Positions 25,175-34,358 are shown, counted from the stretch's first letter. The stretch is 64,000 bases of DNA from Propionibacterium sp. (GCA_012517405.1 JAAYVB010000008.1:1-64000); one strand, 5' to 3'. Numbers and translations: made by a program. Notes: a model not told the origin generated them from the sequence alone.

Positions 25175-26805
25175 CCCGCACCTCCAGCCCTTGGTGGTGA
25201 ACCTTCAGCGAAGTGGCGCAGATGCTCAGGCAGAGCACGAGTCGGCGGCGGGTCGGCCATTTCCAGCGCGTCCGCGAACGGGGCGAGGATCAAGTCATCA
25301 CCGGTCCAGCCTGGCAACTCCAGCACGACGCCGTCGCTGTCCACGGCCGCGCGTGCACCGAGCACCGCCGGCGCTAGGTCTTGGCGTGCTGCTTCTCCCG
25401 GCTCGATGTCTTCGGGGGCATAGCACCACAGCGCAGCTAGGGTCACGACTTCAGCGACTGTGAATGGGTTGGTGCCGTCGTCGGCAGCACCCTGGTTGAA
25501 ACACTCAACTATGGCGGTCGACAGGCGAGCGGGAAGATCCACCGTCTGGACAGCTCGTGCAGCCGCGGCGACCGCGTACGGGCTGATGAGTGGTAGCTCA
25601 GGCGGGTCGAGATCTTCCTCGTCGTCGAGATCCGCGTCGGGTTCCTCACTGTCGCGAATGGTGAGCAGATCGGTGACGACACGATGTAGGCGCGGCAGCC
25701 TGGGCGCGACCGGGCCGGATACATCCGTGATCCACTGGAACGTGACGGTCAAGGCGTCGTCCGAGCCCGTTACGAGCAGGGGATGGAGTACCTCGCTGGG
25801 CAGGTCGGGCAGATATCCCAGCGGTGGAGGCCGGAACACCTGTCGGTTCTGCTCGTCGAGGAACACCTCACGCGCGCCGATGACGCGGCGATGCAGTGCC
25901 TCATGACGGCGCTGGCACTCGCCGAGAATGCTTGCAATCCGTGCGGCGGACTCCGCAACTTCGGAATCCCCGGCCTCTAGGGACTCCGACACCTTCGCGC
26001 GGAGCCGATGCTCCGAATCCAACCGTGACTCGATGTGGTCGCGAGACTCGTCCAACCGCTGCGGCACAGTCGTGGCCCACTCACCAAGGACTGTCCGAAC
26101 GTCCCGGCGTGTCTCGCGAATCAGCCGGTCCAAGTCGTCAGCCAAACGAACCGACAGCAGCCGGGCTCGTACCGCAGCCCGCTCGGCCGCGTCGAAGGCA
26201 CCGCGGGCGAGCTGTCGTTCTAGCAGGATCTCATTGGCGACCTGCTCATCCTCAACATCGAACTCAAGACCCCCAATCAACGCGATGATGGCATCACGCG
26301 TTGCGTTGAGCACGATCTCGCCTCTGGCTGAGTCCTCGCGCTCCAGGAGCAGTCGGAACCGCACCTCCCGTTGCCGATGGCCGCCTGCGTCCGTGGCGTA
26401 GTCACTGATTCGGTACGCAAACTCCGCCTCCCGGTTCGACCGATTGAGCAGACTGTCGACGGTATAGGCAGCGACCTTGCGATGTTCTGATGTCGGACGG
26501 GCGGGGGCGGCTCGACTGGCGAGAGCCGTCAATGCAGTCGTTACCTGTTCGTAGGTGGCTTCCTCTTCGAATCCCTGGTTGGCGATGATCGTGTCGATCG
26601 CGGCTAGCGCGAACGATGGAATGTCATACACCTGCCCGGGCCAGTCCTGCCGATCCGCGTTGAATGCCGCCTCCGAGAGAGGTCGGGACCGAAGAAGCGC
26701 AGCAACTCGGGCGGGGAACGATGCATCCGAAACGGCTGGTACCGCAAGTCCAGGCGGGACGTCCCGAGACGCGCCAAGACGTTCCTGGCTCTCCGGCGCG
26801 GTCAT
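25165..26805 (-). CDS. jetA: Wadjet subunit JetA (MukF/kleisin-like)
   Basis: A 546-residue protein, first in the jetABCD operon. The N-terminal winged-helix part (VAALLRSRPLSEAAFNADRQ...TVDSLLNRSNREAEFAYRISDYA) precedes a long helical region rich in Arg/Glu (about 190-310), followed by an acidic linker (EPDADLDDEEDLDPPE) and a C-terminal helical domain. That plan fits the kleisin JetA. The ATG at 26805 is preferred to 26835 because GGGAGGT sits 7 bases upstream. The Wadjet subtype (I, II or III) cannot be fixed by eye. Confidence 0.8.
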   Translation of the reverse strand: MTAPESQERLGASRDVPPGLAVPAVSDASFPARVAALLRSRPLSEAAFNADRQDWPGQVYDIPSFALAAIDTIIANQGFEEEATYEQVTTALTALASRAAPARPTSEHRKVAAYTVDSLLNRSNREAEFAYRISDYATDAGGHRQREVRFRLLLEREDSARGEIVLNATRDAIIALIGGLEFDVEDEQVANEILLERQLARGAFDAAERAAVRARLLSVRLADDLDRLIRETRRDVRTVLGEWATTVPQRLDESRDHIESRLDSEHRLRAKVSESLEAGDSEVAESAARIASILGECQRRHEALHRRVIGAREVFLDEQNRQVFRPPPLGYLPDLPSEVLHPLLVTGSDDALTVTFQWITDVSGPVAPRLPRLHRVVTDLLTIRDSEEPDADLDDEEDLDPPELPLISPYAVAAAARAVQTVDLPARLSTAIVECFNQGAADDGTNPFTVAEVVTLAALWCYAPEDIEPGEAARQDLAPAVLGARAAVDSDGVVLELPGWTGDDLILAPFADALEMADPPPTRALPEHLRHFAEGSPPRAGGAGWH

Positions 26806-26933
26806 TGCATCTACCTCCCAGCTCACGTATGGCAAACACTAGGACGTCACGACGACAGTTCTCGACCCTCGTGGCAGTGTGGTCGATCTTGCTTGGGGAC
26901 TCCCCGCGCGGCCCCGTACGAACCACACGCTCA

Positions 26934-27119
26934 ATGTCCTGTACAGGAGGTGCCTCGGAACCATCGGTGTTGTCACACCTCGAGGAAACCGAGTGGGACC
27001 CAGACAGCTATGCGGTGGGACTCGTGCGGTTGCGGGACGAGTTGCATGAGGCAACCCGAGCGCTCGCCGCGGCCCGTCGCGGCACCAAGGTTCTCGTCCC
27101 AGGCGCCAAGGCTTTCTAA
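26934..27119 (+). CDS. small hypothetical protein, about 61 aa or shorter
   Basis: A possible small gene divergent from jetA. The C-terminal 45 residues (EETEWDPDSYAVGLVRLRDELHEATRALAAARRGTKVLVPGAKAF) have good codon use and an amphipathic helix. Starts at ATG 26934 or the later GTG/TTG pair near 26965 are all in frame; none has an ideally spaced ribosome site. Not recognised. It could be a tiny regulator or antitoxin for the island, or a chance frame. Confidence 0.3.
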   Translation: MSCTGGASEPSVLSHLEETEWDPDSYAVGLVRLRDELHEATRALAAARRGTKVLVPGAKAF

Positions 27120-27538
27120 CAGTGACGACTGAGGCGACTATCAGGGACCTCCGGCATTGCCGATCCCGCGCGGTATCGTGCACCGAGAGGGTAACGCCGT
27201 GAGCGTGTCAACTGAAGTCGAACTGGCTGAGTTGGCGACGAGCATCTTCGGGGAGGCGTTCGTCGCCTGCTTCATCGGGGATCGCGCACAACGTCCAGGA
27301 ACCAGCAGCACAGCGATGTGGACATCTTCAACCTGATTCGAACCGGTGCGCTGATATCCGCCCAGCGCGCACTCGCGGAGAGCCTGCGCAACTCGGTCCT
27401 GCGGAAGGGTCTGGTCATCTCGCGCTTCCTTACCCCCTGCGTCCACCCATACCAGAACGTTCGAACCCCGCCCCGACTGTCGCGGATGGCTCGCCCGCTG
27501 CCGCCGCCCGCCGAGCCTCCGGCTCGTATGCTGACGTC
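27120..27538 (+). other. degenerate sequence at the island's right side
   Basis: No intact gene. A GTG near 27199, with GAGAGGG upstream, opens a short frame (VSTEVELAELATSIFGEAFVACFIGDR) that soon stops. A second frame then reads QHSDVDIFNLIRTGALISAQRALAESLRNSVLRKG. The S-D-V-D-I could be a nucleotidyltransferase remnant. Together they look like two or more frameshifted gene remains, typical of an island boundary. The identity is not supported beyond that. Confidence 0.35.
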
Positions 27539-27928
27539 ATGGACGACTGGAAGCCTGCCGCGTATCCGTCGTTGAGTCCCTACCTGATCTGCCAGGATGC
27601 CGAAGGGCTCATCGCCTTTCTCGAGGCCGCCTTCGGCGGGTCGCTGGAGCGGAGGTTCGACCGACCGGACGGGTCGCTGAAACACGCTGAGGTCAGGATC
27701 GATGACAGCATCGTGATGATCGGTGGCGGGGCGAGCGGCACCCCGAGCGCTCCCGCCCATCTCCATCTCTATGTCGAAGACGCGGTCGCGACCTTCGACA
27801 GGGCGGTCGCGGCCGGGGCATCGGTCGTCCGCGAGCCCGAGAAGGCGGGCGACGACGATCTGCGTGGCGGGGTTGAGGACCCTTGGGGGACCACATGGTG
27901 GATCGCCACGCAGCAGCCTCAGAGCTGA
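27539..27928 (+). CDS. VOC-family protein (glyoxalase/PhnB-like)
   Basis: A 129-residue vicinal-oxygen-chelate fold protein with the PhnB-type start (SPYLICQDAEGLIAFLEAAFGG), central HAEVRIDDSIVMIGGG, and the second module LHLYVEDAVATFDRAVAAGASVVREPEK. It ends DPWGTTWWIATQ, matching the usual DPFGHxWxIAT end of this subfamily with H replaced by T. Such proteins include metalloenzymes and antibiotic-binding proteins. The H-to-T change in the final motif may remove a metal ligand. It stands alone immediately after the degenerate island edge. Confidence 0.8.
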   Translation: MDDWKPAAYPSLSPYLICQDAEGLIAFLEAAFGGSLERRFDRPDGSLKHAEVRIDDSIVMIGGGASGTPSAPAHLHLYVEDAVATFDRAVAAGASVVREPEKAGDDDLRGGVEDPWGTTWWIATQQPQS

Positions 27929-28056
27929 CCGGTGCGGCTGGAACCCAGATCGTCCGGCCCCCACGAGACGAGCAGGCTGCCTGAACGCAATGCGCAGCAC
28001 CCGACCCTGAGCACGTCGCCGCGCGATTCGTTTGCCGGCTCTGACAAGATGAGCGC

Positions 28057-28854
28057 ATGCATCGAACCGTTGGCGCGTCCCTGGGCATCGAGGTTCGTGT
28101 GCCGAGCGATCTGGTCCTGTCCGTCGCCGTCGCGACATCGCCCGACTCGGCGGTGGCTGAGACGCTGGATATAGCACTTGACGGCCGGCAGGTGCCGACC
28201 GAGGAGATCATCGATTTGCACGGTACGCGGTTGCACCGGATCCGAGTGGAGGCCGGCCGGTTGACCGTCCGGTATGAGGCTACGATGCGTGGGCGCTCCG
28301 CGCCGGATGCCGCGGAGTCGTGCGACATCATCCGCTACCTGCGGCCGAGCCGGTACTGCGAGTCCGACACTCTCGCGGCGACCGCCGCGGCGGAGTTCGG
28401 CGGCGTGGACGGGATCGAGTTGCTCGATGCAGTGAGCTCGTGGGTGGGAACCCGGCTGGCCTACGTCCCCGGCTCCAGCCTGCCGACCGACGGGGCGGTG
28501 CGCACGCTACTGATGCGCCAGGGCGTGTGCCGGGATTTTGCGCACCTGTGCATCGCATTGCTGCGCGCTCGCGGAGTGCCGGCGCGACTCGTCTCCGTCT
28601 ACGCCCCGGGCCTGGATCCCATGGACTTTCACGCCGTGTGCGAGGCCTATGTCGACGGACGCTGGTGCGTGGTGGACAGCACCGCCCTGGCGCCCCGCTC
28701 CTCGTTGGTGAGGATCGCCACGGGCCGCGACGCGGCCGATGCCGCGTTCCTGTCGACGATCTACGGGTGGGCCGAGCTGACCGACGTGGAGGTGACAGCC
28801 ACCGTCGACACTCTGCCGTCCGATGATCTGACCCACGTGGTGCAGCTGGGCTGA
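28057..28854 (+). CDS. transglutaminase-like domain protein
   Basis: A 265-residue protein with a beta-rich N-terminal part and a transglutaminase-like core. The papain-like triad is visible as C158 in GVCRDFAHL, H192 in DFHAVCEAYV and D207 in CVVDSTAL. Bacterial members of this type act as peptidases or amidases; the partner is unknown. The length is normal for the short cytoplasmic type and no signal peptide is seen. It is monocistronic between the VOC and MFS genes. Confidence 0.85.
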   Translation: MHRTVGASLGIEVRVPSDLVLSVAVATSPDSAVAETLDIALDGRQVPTEEIIDLHGTRLHRIRVEAGRLTVRYEATMRGRSAPDAAESCDIIRYLRPSRYCESDTLAATAAAEFGGVDGIELLDAVSSWVGTRLAYVPGSSLPTDGAVRTLLMRQGVCRDFAHLCIALLRARGVPARLVSVYAPGLDPMDFHAVCEAYVDGRWCVVDSTALAPRSSLVRIATGRDAADAAFLSTIYGWAELTDVEVTATVDTLPSDDLTHVVQLG

Positions 28855-28955
28855 GCGCCGCGACTCGGGGTATGGGGGTGTGCAGACAGTGAGAGCCGCA
28901 GGCCTGGATCTCGCGAACTCGTGCGTGCGATCGTCCTGGCGGACACGGTGCTCTC

Positions 28956-30200
28956 ATGCGCGGTAGACGGCTGTGGGCTCTGACCCCCGCCTTCGCGCTG
29001 TTGGCATGCGCGAGCGTGATGCGGGCCCCGGTAGTGGTTATTCCTCCGCTGCTCGGACAGATCTCGGCCGACTTTCAGCTCAATCCGGTGCAGGCCGGCG
29101 TGCTTGTCGGCCTTCCCGTGCTGTGCTTCGGCGTCCTGACCCCGATCGCCTCGGTGTTGCTGCGGCTTACGGGAATCAACCACGCCACCATCTATTGCCT
29201 GCTGGGTGTGGTGGCCGGCTCGCTGGTGCGCTCGTTCGGGGCGCAGCCAGGGCTCTACCTGGGCTCATTGATTCTGGGCGCGGGATTGGCGATCGGGAAC
29301 CTGTCGATTCCGATGCTCATCGGGCGAGATTTCCAGCGCCGGACGGCCTTGTTGACCGGTGCGTATACGTCGACGGTCAATATCGTCGTTGCGCTCGTCA
29401 CCGCCGCGGCCGCGCCGGTGGCCGTGGTCGTCGGATGGCGATGGTCCGCGGCCGGAAGCGGGGTCGTGCTCGGATTGGTCGCACTGGTTGCCTGGGTCGC
29501 CGTCTACCCGCCGGGGGATCCCGGAGCACGGGCCGGCATACGGCGGCGCGCAGGGCTGTCCCCGGTCCAGCCGGCATCGCCTATCGCGGCTGGCCTTGAG
29601 CGTCGGCAGATCGGACGATGGCGCGTCGTCTGGTTGTTCGTGGCAGCATTCGTTTGCCACATCCTCGCCTACAACGTAGTGACGGCGTGGCTGCCGACGG
29701 CGCTGGCCGAGATGCGGCACATGAGCGTGGTAGGCGCGGGCCTCGGGTCCAGCCTCTTCCAGGCGGCCGGCATCGCGGGTCCGTTCCTGGTGCCGATCCT
29801 GATGAGTGCCCTCGGCTGGTCGCAGCTTCGCACGATGGCCGCCGTGTGTGTCTGCTGGATCACTTTGCCGATCGGTTTGATCGCGGTTCCCGGATGGTGG
29901 CCGGTGTGGAGCCTCGTCGGCGGCCTGGCGCAGGGCGCATTCTTCACGGTTCTCTTCGTGGTTGTCATCCAGCGGGCACGCGACGTTGACGAGAACCGGC
30001 GGATCACCGCGTTGATTCAGACCATTGGGTACACCGTGGCGGCGACTGGGCCGGTCGCCGCGGGTTGGATCCACTCGCGCGTGCCGGGGTGGACGATGAC
30101 GTTCGTGGCCGTCTTCCTCGTGCTCGTGGCCATGAGCGTGTGCGCCCTTCTCGCCGTCGCGGACTCCTCGCAGCCTCCCGAAGGCAAGCGCACCGTCTAG
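28956..30200 (+). CDS. MFS transporter, CynX/NimT-like
   Basis: A 414-residue protein with 12 predicted membrane helices. The start (TPAFALLACASVMRAPVVVIPPLLGQISADFQL) resembles the CynX/NimT branch of the major facilitator superfamily (LRxxxxxxxPLL...). A central cytoplasmic loop is basic and proline-rich (PPGDPGARAGIRRRAGLSPVQP). The branch includes cyanate and 2-nitroimidazole transporters, but many members are uncharacterised. A cysteine hydrolase follows on the same strand about 100 bases later. No regulator is adjacent. The substrate is unknown. Confidence 0.82.
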   Translation: MRGRRLWALTPAFALLACASVMRAPVVVIPPLLGQISADFQLNPVQAGVLVGLPVLCFGVLTPIASVLLRLTGINHATIYCLLGVVAGSLVRSFGAQPGLYLGSLILGAGLAIGNLSIPMLIGRDFQRRTALLTGAYTSTVNIVVALVTAAAAPVAVVVGWRWSAAGSGVVLGLVALVAWVAVYPPGDPGARAGIRRRAGLSPVQPASPIAAGLERRQIGRWRVVWLFVAAFVCHILAYNVVTAWLPTALAEMRHMSVVGAGLGSSLFQAAGIAGPFLVPILMSALGWSQLRTMAAVCVCWITLPIGLIAVPGWWPVWSLVGGLAQGAFFTVLFVVVIQRARDVDENRRITALIQTIGYTVAATGPVAAGWIHSRVPGWTMTFVAVFLVLVAMSVCALLAVADSSQPPEGKRTV

Positions 30201-30298
30201 GACCGCGACGACTGAGTGCTCATGGTCGAGACCGGCGACGTGTCGGTCAACAGAACGAGCCATCCAGAAAGCGGCTGCAGCGGCTCTACCATGAAAAG

Positions 30299-30943
30299 GT
30301 GTGTGACTATACTGCTCCGCATTTCGCTCGTTCGGCGTTGCTGATCATTGACGTACAGAACGATTTCATCGACGGAGCAATGCCGGTTGCTGGCACGCAG
30401 CGGCTGCTTGCTCGTCTGGCCGAGCTTGCCGGCGGGTTTCGTGCTGCTGGGCGTCCCATCGCGCACGTGATCCGGCTCTATCAGCCGGGCAGCTCGGATG
30501 TGGACGCGATACGTCGTGCCAGCATCGAAGCGGGAGCAGGTGTGGTCGCACCGGGAAGTCCTGGCGCCGACATCCCGGCGATCCTTCTTCCCGGGCACCG
30601 GGGGATCACCCTTGATCCCGACAGGCTCCTGTGTGGTCAACCGCAGCAGCTTTCTGCCCGCGAGGCGGTCGTATACAAGCCGCGGTGGAGCGCGTTCTAT
30701 CGAACCGGACTCGAGACTTGGCTGCACTCTCACGAGGTCGACACGGTGGTGGTCGCCGGCTGCAACCTGCCCAACTGCCCGCGGGCCACGCTGTTCGACG
30801 CCAGCGAACGCGATCTTCGTGCGGTGCTCGTGACCGATGCCGTGTCGCAATCCACCCCGGAACGTCTCGCCGACTTCCGACTGATCGGGGTCAACCTCCT
30901 CACTGCCGAGCAAGTCGTCGCAGCGCTGATGGCAGAGGCTTGA
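30299..30943 (+). CDS. isochorismatase-like cysteine hydrolase
   Basis: A 214-residue protein from GTG 30299. The family triad is visible: Asp in LLIIDVQNDF, Lys in VVYKPRWSAF, and the nucleophilic Cys in VVVAGCNLPNCPRATLFDASERD (two cysteines; the first is in the catalytic position). Members hydrolyse amides or isochorismate; examples are nicotinamidase and N-carbamoyl amidases. The longer upstream frame overlaps the MFS gene in another frame and is a shadow. The closeness to a CynX-like transporter suggests the two may handle a related small amide, but that is a guess. Confidence 0.82.
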   Translation: MCDYTAPHFARSALLIIDVQNDFIDGAMPVAGTQRLLARLAELAGGFRAAGRPIAHVIRLYQPGSSDVDAIRRASIEAGAGVVAPGSPGADIPAILLPGHRGITLDPDRLLCGQPQQLSAREAVVYKPRWSAFYRTGLETWLHSHEVDTVVVAGCNLPNCPRATLFDASERDLRAVLVTDAVSQSTPERLADFRLIGVNLLTAEQVVAALMAEA

Positions 30944-31111
30944 TCGGTTGTCTTAGGCGCGCAGAGCCCGGGAGACGGACGAATGCGGCATCACGTGGCT
31001 TCTGGCGGCGCGAAAGTCGATTCACGGGGACCGTGCGCAAGCGGTCGATCAGGATCCGAACCACAAGGAACCTGAACCGCTGCGGCCAAGATCAGCATGG
31101 GGGCTATACTC

Positions 31112-31210
31112 CAGCCAGTGCCACGGGAACCCGGGAAGCCGGGTTGAGAGGAGGGCGTACCGCCCTCGACCGTCGAACCTGAACCGGACCATACCGGCGT
31201 AGGAAGGCTC
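31112..31210 (+). promoter_or_regulatory. TPP riboswitch (THI element)
   Basis: Conserved pieces appear in order: CCACGGGAACCCGG, then TTGAGAGG (the usual CTGAGA with T), a variable hairpin GAGGGCGTACCGCCCTC, then AACCTGAACCGGACCATACCGGCGTAGGAAG, which matches the ACCTGA-n-CnGGnTAATACCnGCGTAGG signature. It precedes the YkoE gene by about 45 bases. Thiamine pyrophosphate binding would shut off the importer operon. Confidence 0.92.
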
Positions 31211-31215
31211 CCGCT

Positions 31216-31246
31216 CTTTCCCGGGCACTCGCAGTGCACGGGAAAG
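31216..31246 (+). promoter_or_regulatory. ribosome-site-occluding hairpin of the TPP riboswitch
   Basis: CTTTCCCG (31216-31223) pairs with CGGGAAAG (31239-31246), with an inner GCACT/AGTGC stem. The right arm contains the GGAAAGGA that serves the ATG at 31257. There is no U-run, so control is likely at translation initiation. Confidence 0.65.
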
Positions 31247-31256
31247 GAACATAGAC

Positions 31257-31862
31257 ATGAGCGAATCCAACGGGCGCCTGCAGTGGCGCGTCGTTGACAT
31301 GGTGACCGCCGCGATCCTGGGGGTGGCCTGCGGAGTCATCTTCCTGGTATGGAATCAGGTCGGGGGCGCGGCATACGCCGTCATTGACGCAGCTACGCCG
31401 GGATTTGGCGGCCTGGTCGCCGGGATCTGGCTGCTCGGGGGCGTCTTGGGCGGACTGGTGATCCGCAAGCCGGGTGCCGCGGTCTTCGTCGAGGTCCTCG
31501 CTGCCGTGGTGTCGATGGCATTGGGTTCCCAGTGGGGTATCTCGACGGTCTACTCCGGCATCGTCCAGGGACTGGGAGCGGAACTCGTCTTCCTGATCTT
31601 CGGCTACCGAAAGTTCAACCTGCCCGTCGCCATGCTGGCCGGAGCCGGCGCGGGCGTGGCCGCATGGGTGTTCGAAGGTTTCTTCGGCAGTTCCCCGAAC
31701 TTCGCCAAGACCTTGACCTTCAATCTCATCTACTTGTCCACGATGATCGTCACCGGTCTGGTCCTGGCGGGCCTGGTCGGCTGGCTGCTGGTGCGCGGGC
31801 TCGCCCAGACCGGCGCCCTCGACCGGTTCGCTGCGGGACGCGAGATCCGCGGCCGGGTTTGA
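31257..31862 (+). CDS. ykoE: ECF transporter S component, YkoE (thiamine/hydroxymethylpyrimidine precursor)
   Basis: A 201-residue integral membrane protein with about six helices and the YkoE-type N-terminus (WRVVDMVTAAILGVACGVIFLVWN). EVLAAVVSMALGSQWG near residue 81 and GLGAELVFLIFGYRKF near 103 are conserved features of the family. YkoE is the substrate-binding unit of an energy-coupling-factor importer for thiamine or its pyrimidine precursor. The TPP riboswitch immediately upstream is strong support. The stop overlaps or lies just before the ATPase fusion gene. Confidence 0.9.
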   Translation: MSESNGRLQWRVVDMVTAAILGVACGVIFLVWNQVGGAAYAVIDAATPGFGGLVAGIWLLGGVLGGLVIRKPGAAVFVEVLAAVVSMALGSQWGISTVYSGIVQGLGAELVFLIFGYRKFNLPVAMLAGAGAGVAAWVFEGFFGSSPNFAKTLTFNLIYLSTMIVTGLVLAGLVGWLLVRGLAQTGALDRFAAGREIRGRV

Positions 31863-31939
31863 ACAGACCCAGCACAGAGGTCGCCGTCGCGTCCGCCTCG
31901 TCGTCCGTTCCCGACCACAATCCCGACAGGATTCCAGCC

Positions 31940-34357
31940 GTGACCCTCCACTCGCCTCGTCTGCCCGAGGTCCGCGCCGTTCCCGGCGTACGGGTGCGCG
32001 CGCGTGGGTGGGGATGGCGGCATGCCGGACGCCGGGCGTGGGCTTTGCGCGACGTGAACCTCGACATCGCGCCGGGCGAGCGGGTACTGGTGCTCGGCGC
32101 CTCGGGTGCGGGCAAGTCCACGCTGATGGGCGGGCTCGCCGGCTTGCTGGGCGGCGAGGACGAGGGCGAGTCCCTGGGCGAACTCACACTCGACGACCGC
32201 CTCCCGCACGCCGCACGCGAGCGTGTCGGACTGGTCATGCAGGACCCGGAGGCCCAGGTGGTGCTGGCTCGCCTGGGGGACGATGTCGCTTTCGGCTGCG
32301 AGAACCTCGGCGTCCCCCGCGAGGAGATCTGGGTCCGGGTGCGAGACGCGCTGGATGCCGTGGGCCTGCACTTGCCACTGGACCATCCCACCTCCAAGCT
32401 CTCCGGCGGGCAGAAGCAGCGCCTGGCGCTGGCCAGCGTCCTGGCCATGCGTCCGGGTCTGCTGCTGCTCGACGAACCGACCGCCAATCTCGACCCGCAC
32501 GGAGTCGACGAAGTGCGTGCAGCCGCCGAGCGCGTGCTGGAGCGCACCGGAGCCACCCTGGTCGTCGTCGAGCACCGTGTGGACGTGTGGGCAGACCTGG
32601 TGGACCGCTGCGTCGTGATCCTCGACGGCACCATCGCCGCCGACGGCCCACTGGACGAGGTGCTGCGCGACCAGGGCGGGCAGCTGCGCGCCGCCGGCAT
32701 CTGGTTGCCCGGCGACGATGTCGCCGTGGTCGAGGAGGCCCACGCCCGGATGACGACGCAGCCGGCCGCAGCCGGTCCGACGGCCGCTGACTCCGACGTG
32801 GTGGTGCTCTCGGGGCGCGACCTGACCATCGGGTACGAGCAGAGCCGGCCGGTCCGCGCGGGGATCGACATCGATATTCCCCGCGGTGCATCCACCTGCA
32901 TCGTCGGGGACAACGGTCTTGGCAAGTCCACCCTGGCCCTCACCCTGGTCGGCCTGCTGCCTCAGCTCGCAGGCGAGGTCCGCGTGGCGGAAGACCTGGC
33001 CCCGGCTCCCGGGCGCACCGACCCCCATGCCTGGTCGTCCCGCGAGTTGCTCGGGCGCGTCTCGATGGTGTTCCAGGAGCCCGAATACCAGTTCGTGTCG
33101 CGTACGGTGCGTGAAGAACTGGAGCTCGGTCCCCGCGCCGCGGGCACCCCGGCGGAGGAGACGGCCACCCAGGTGGACCGGTTCTTGCGCCTTCTTGCCC
33201 TGGACGACGTGGCCCTCGCCAACCCCATGACGCTGTCGGGTGGGGAGAAGCGGCGGCTGTCCGTGGCGACCGCCCTGATCTGCGCGCCCGAGGTGGTCGT
33301 GCTGGACGAGCCGACCTTCGGGCAGGACCGTACGACGTGGCTGGAACTCGTCGGCATCTTGCGCGACGCCGTAACCCGCGGCACCACGATCGTCTCCATC
33401 ACCCACGACCGCTCCTTCGTGGCGGCCATGGACGGCCACGTCATCGACCTCGCCGACCTCGGGTGGGACCCCCGCACCCGTACAGCCGCGGGCGACGATC
33501 CTGCGGTGCACCCAGTGTCCGCAGCCGATGATCCGGCGCCCTCGGGTCGCGTCGCCGATGATCCAGTGCAACCCTCGGGCTTCGTGCAGGCCGCCTTGCG
33601 CGGGGAGGTGCTTCAGCGAGTCAATCCGGTGGTGCAGTTCCTCGGGCTGGTCGCGATGACGACGCCGCTGATGATCTCCATCGATGTGCTCTCCGCGTCG
33701 ATCGCCTTGGTCCTGGAACTCCTGTTGCTTCCACTGGTCGGTATCAGCCCACGTCAGGTGGCACTACGGATGGTCCCGCTGTTCGTGGGTGCGCCCTTGG
33801 CAGCGCTCTCGATGCTGTTGTACGCCTCCCCTGGTGGGCAGGTGTACTGGCAGTTCGGGCCGGCGATCATCTCGGAGAACTCCGTGACGCTGTCGGTGGC
33901 AATCCTCGTCCGTGTGCTGGCACTGGGTCTGCCGGCCATCGCCGTGCTCTCCCGCATCGACCCGACCGACATGGCCGATGGGCTGTCCCAGGTGCTGCAT
34001 CTGCCCGCCCGCCCGGTGCTCGCCTCCCTGGCGGGGGTTCGCATGGCGGGTCTCATGGTGGGGGATTGGCAGGCCCTGCGCCGGGCGAGGCGGGTCCGGG
34101 GCATCGGAGACGGAAACCGTGTCGCCACCTTCGTTGCGGGCGCGTTCGCCCTGCTGGTGCTGGCACTGCGCCGGTCGGCGAAACTGTCCCTGACCATGGA
34201 AGCCCGCGGCTTCGGTGCGGAGATGCCACGAACCTGGGCCCGGCCCTCACACGTGGGGGTGGCGGACCTGGTCATGATGATGATCTGTGTGGCCGTCCCC
34301 GTCCTGGCGTTGGGCGCCGCCGTGCACTGGGGCGTCTTCCAGCCCCTGGGGCGCTGA
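31940..34357 (+). CDS. ykoD: ECF transporter triple fusion: two ATPases plus T component (YkoD-YkoC)
   Basis: About 805 residues. The first ATPase has Walker A GASGAGKST, signature LSGGQKQRL and Walker B LLLLDEPTANLD. The second has Walker A GDNGLGKST, signature LSGGEKRRL and VVLDEPTFGQD. After a linker, the C-terminal 260 residues form a membrane T component (EcfT/CbiQ-like) with the coupling motif RRARRVRG and EARGFG. One polypeptide thus supplies A1, A2 and T. Start options are GTG 31940 or TTG 31859, which overlaps the ykoE stop (TTGA); the GTG is preferred because the sequence before it looks non-conserved. Confidence 0.87.
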   Translation: MTLHSPRLPEVRAVPGVRVRARGWGWRHAGRRAWALRDVNLDIAPGERVLVLGASGAGKSTLMGGLAGLLGGEDEGESLGELTLDDRLPHAARERVGLVMQDPEAQVVLARLGDDVAFGCENLGVPREEIWVRVRDALDAVGLHLPLDHPTSKLSGGQKQRLALASVLAMRPGLLLLDEPTANLDPHGVDEVRAAAERVLERTGATLVVVEHRVDVWADLVDRCVVILDGTIAADGPLDEVLRDQGGQLRAAGIWLPGDDVAVVEEAHARMTTQPAAAGPTAADSDVVVLSGRDLTIGYEQSRPVRAGIDIDIPRGASTCIVGDNGLGKSTLALTLVGLLPQLAGEVRVAEDLAPAPGRTDPHAWSSRELLGRVSMVFQEPEYQFVSRTVREELELGPRAAGTPAEETATQVDRFLRLLALDDVALANPMTLSGGEKRRLSVATALICAPEVVVLDEPTFGQDRTTWLELVGILRDAVTRGTTIVSITHDRSFVAAMDGHVIDLADLGWDPRTRTAAGDDPAVHPVSAADDPAPSGRVADDPVQPSGFVQAALRGEVLQRVNPVVQFLGLVAMTTPLMISIDVLSASIALVLELLLLPLVGISPRQVALRMVPLFVGAPLAALSMLLYASPGGQVYWQFGPAIISENSVTLSVAILVRVLALGLPAIAVLSRIDPTDMADGLSQVLHLPARPVLASLAGVRMAGLMVGDWQALRRARRVRGIGDGNRVATFVAGAFALLVLALRRSAKLSLTMEARGFGAEMPRTWARPSHVGVADLVMMMICVAVPVLALGAAVHWGVFQPLGR

Positions 34358-34358
34358 G

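Noticed and set aside
31730-33571. A 613-codon minus-strand frame opposite the ECF ATPase fusion
   Set aside because: It covers two clear ABC ATPase domains on the other strand and shows only compositional bias.
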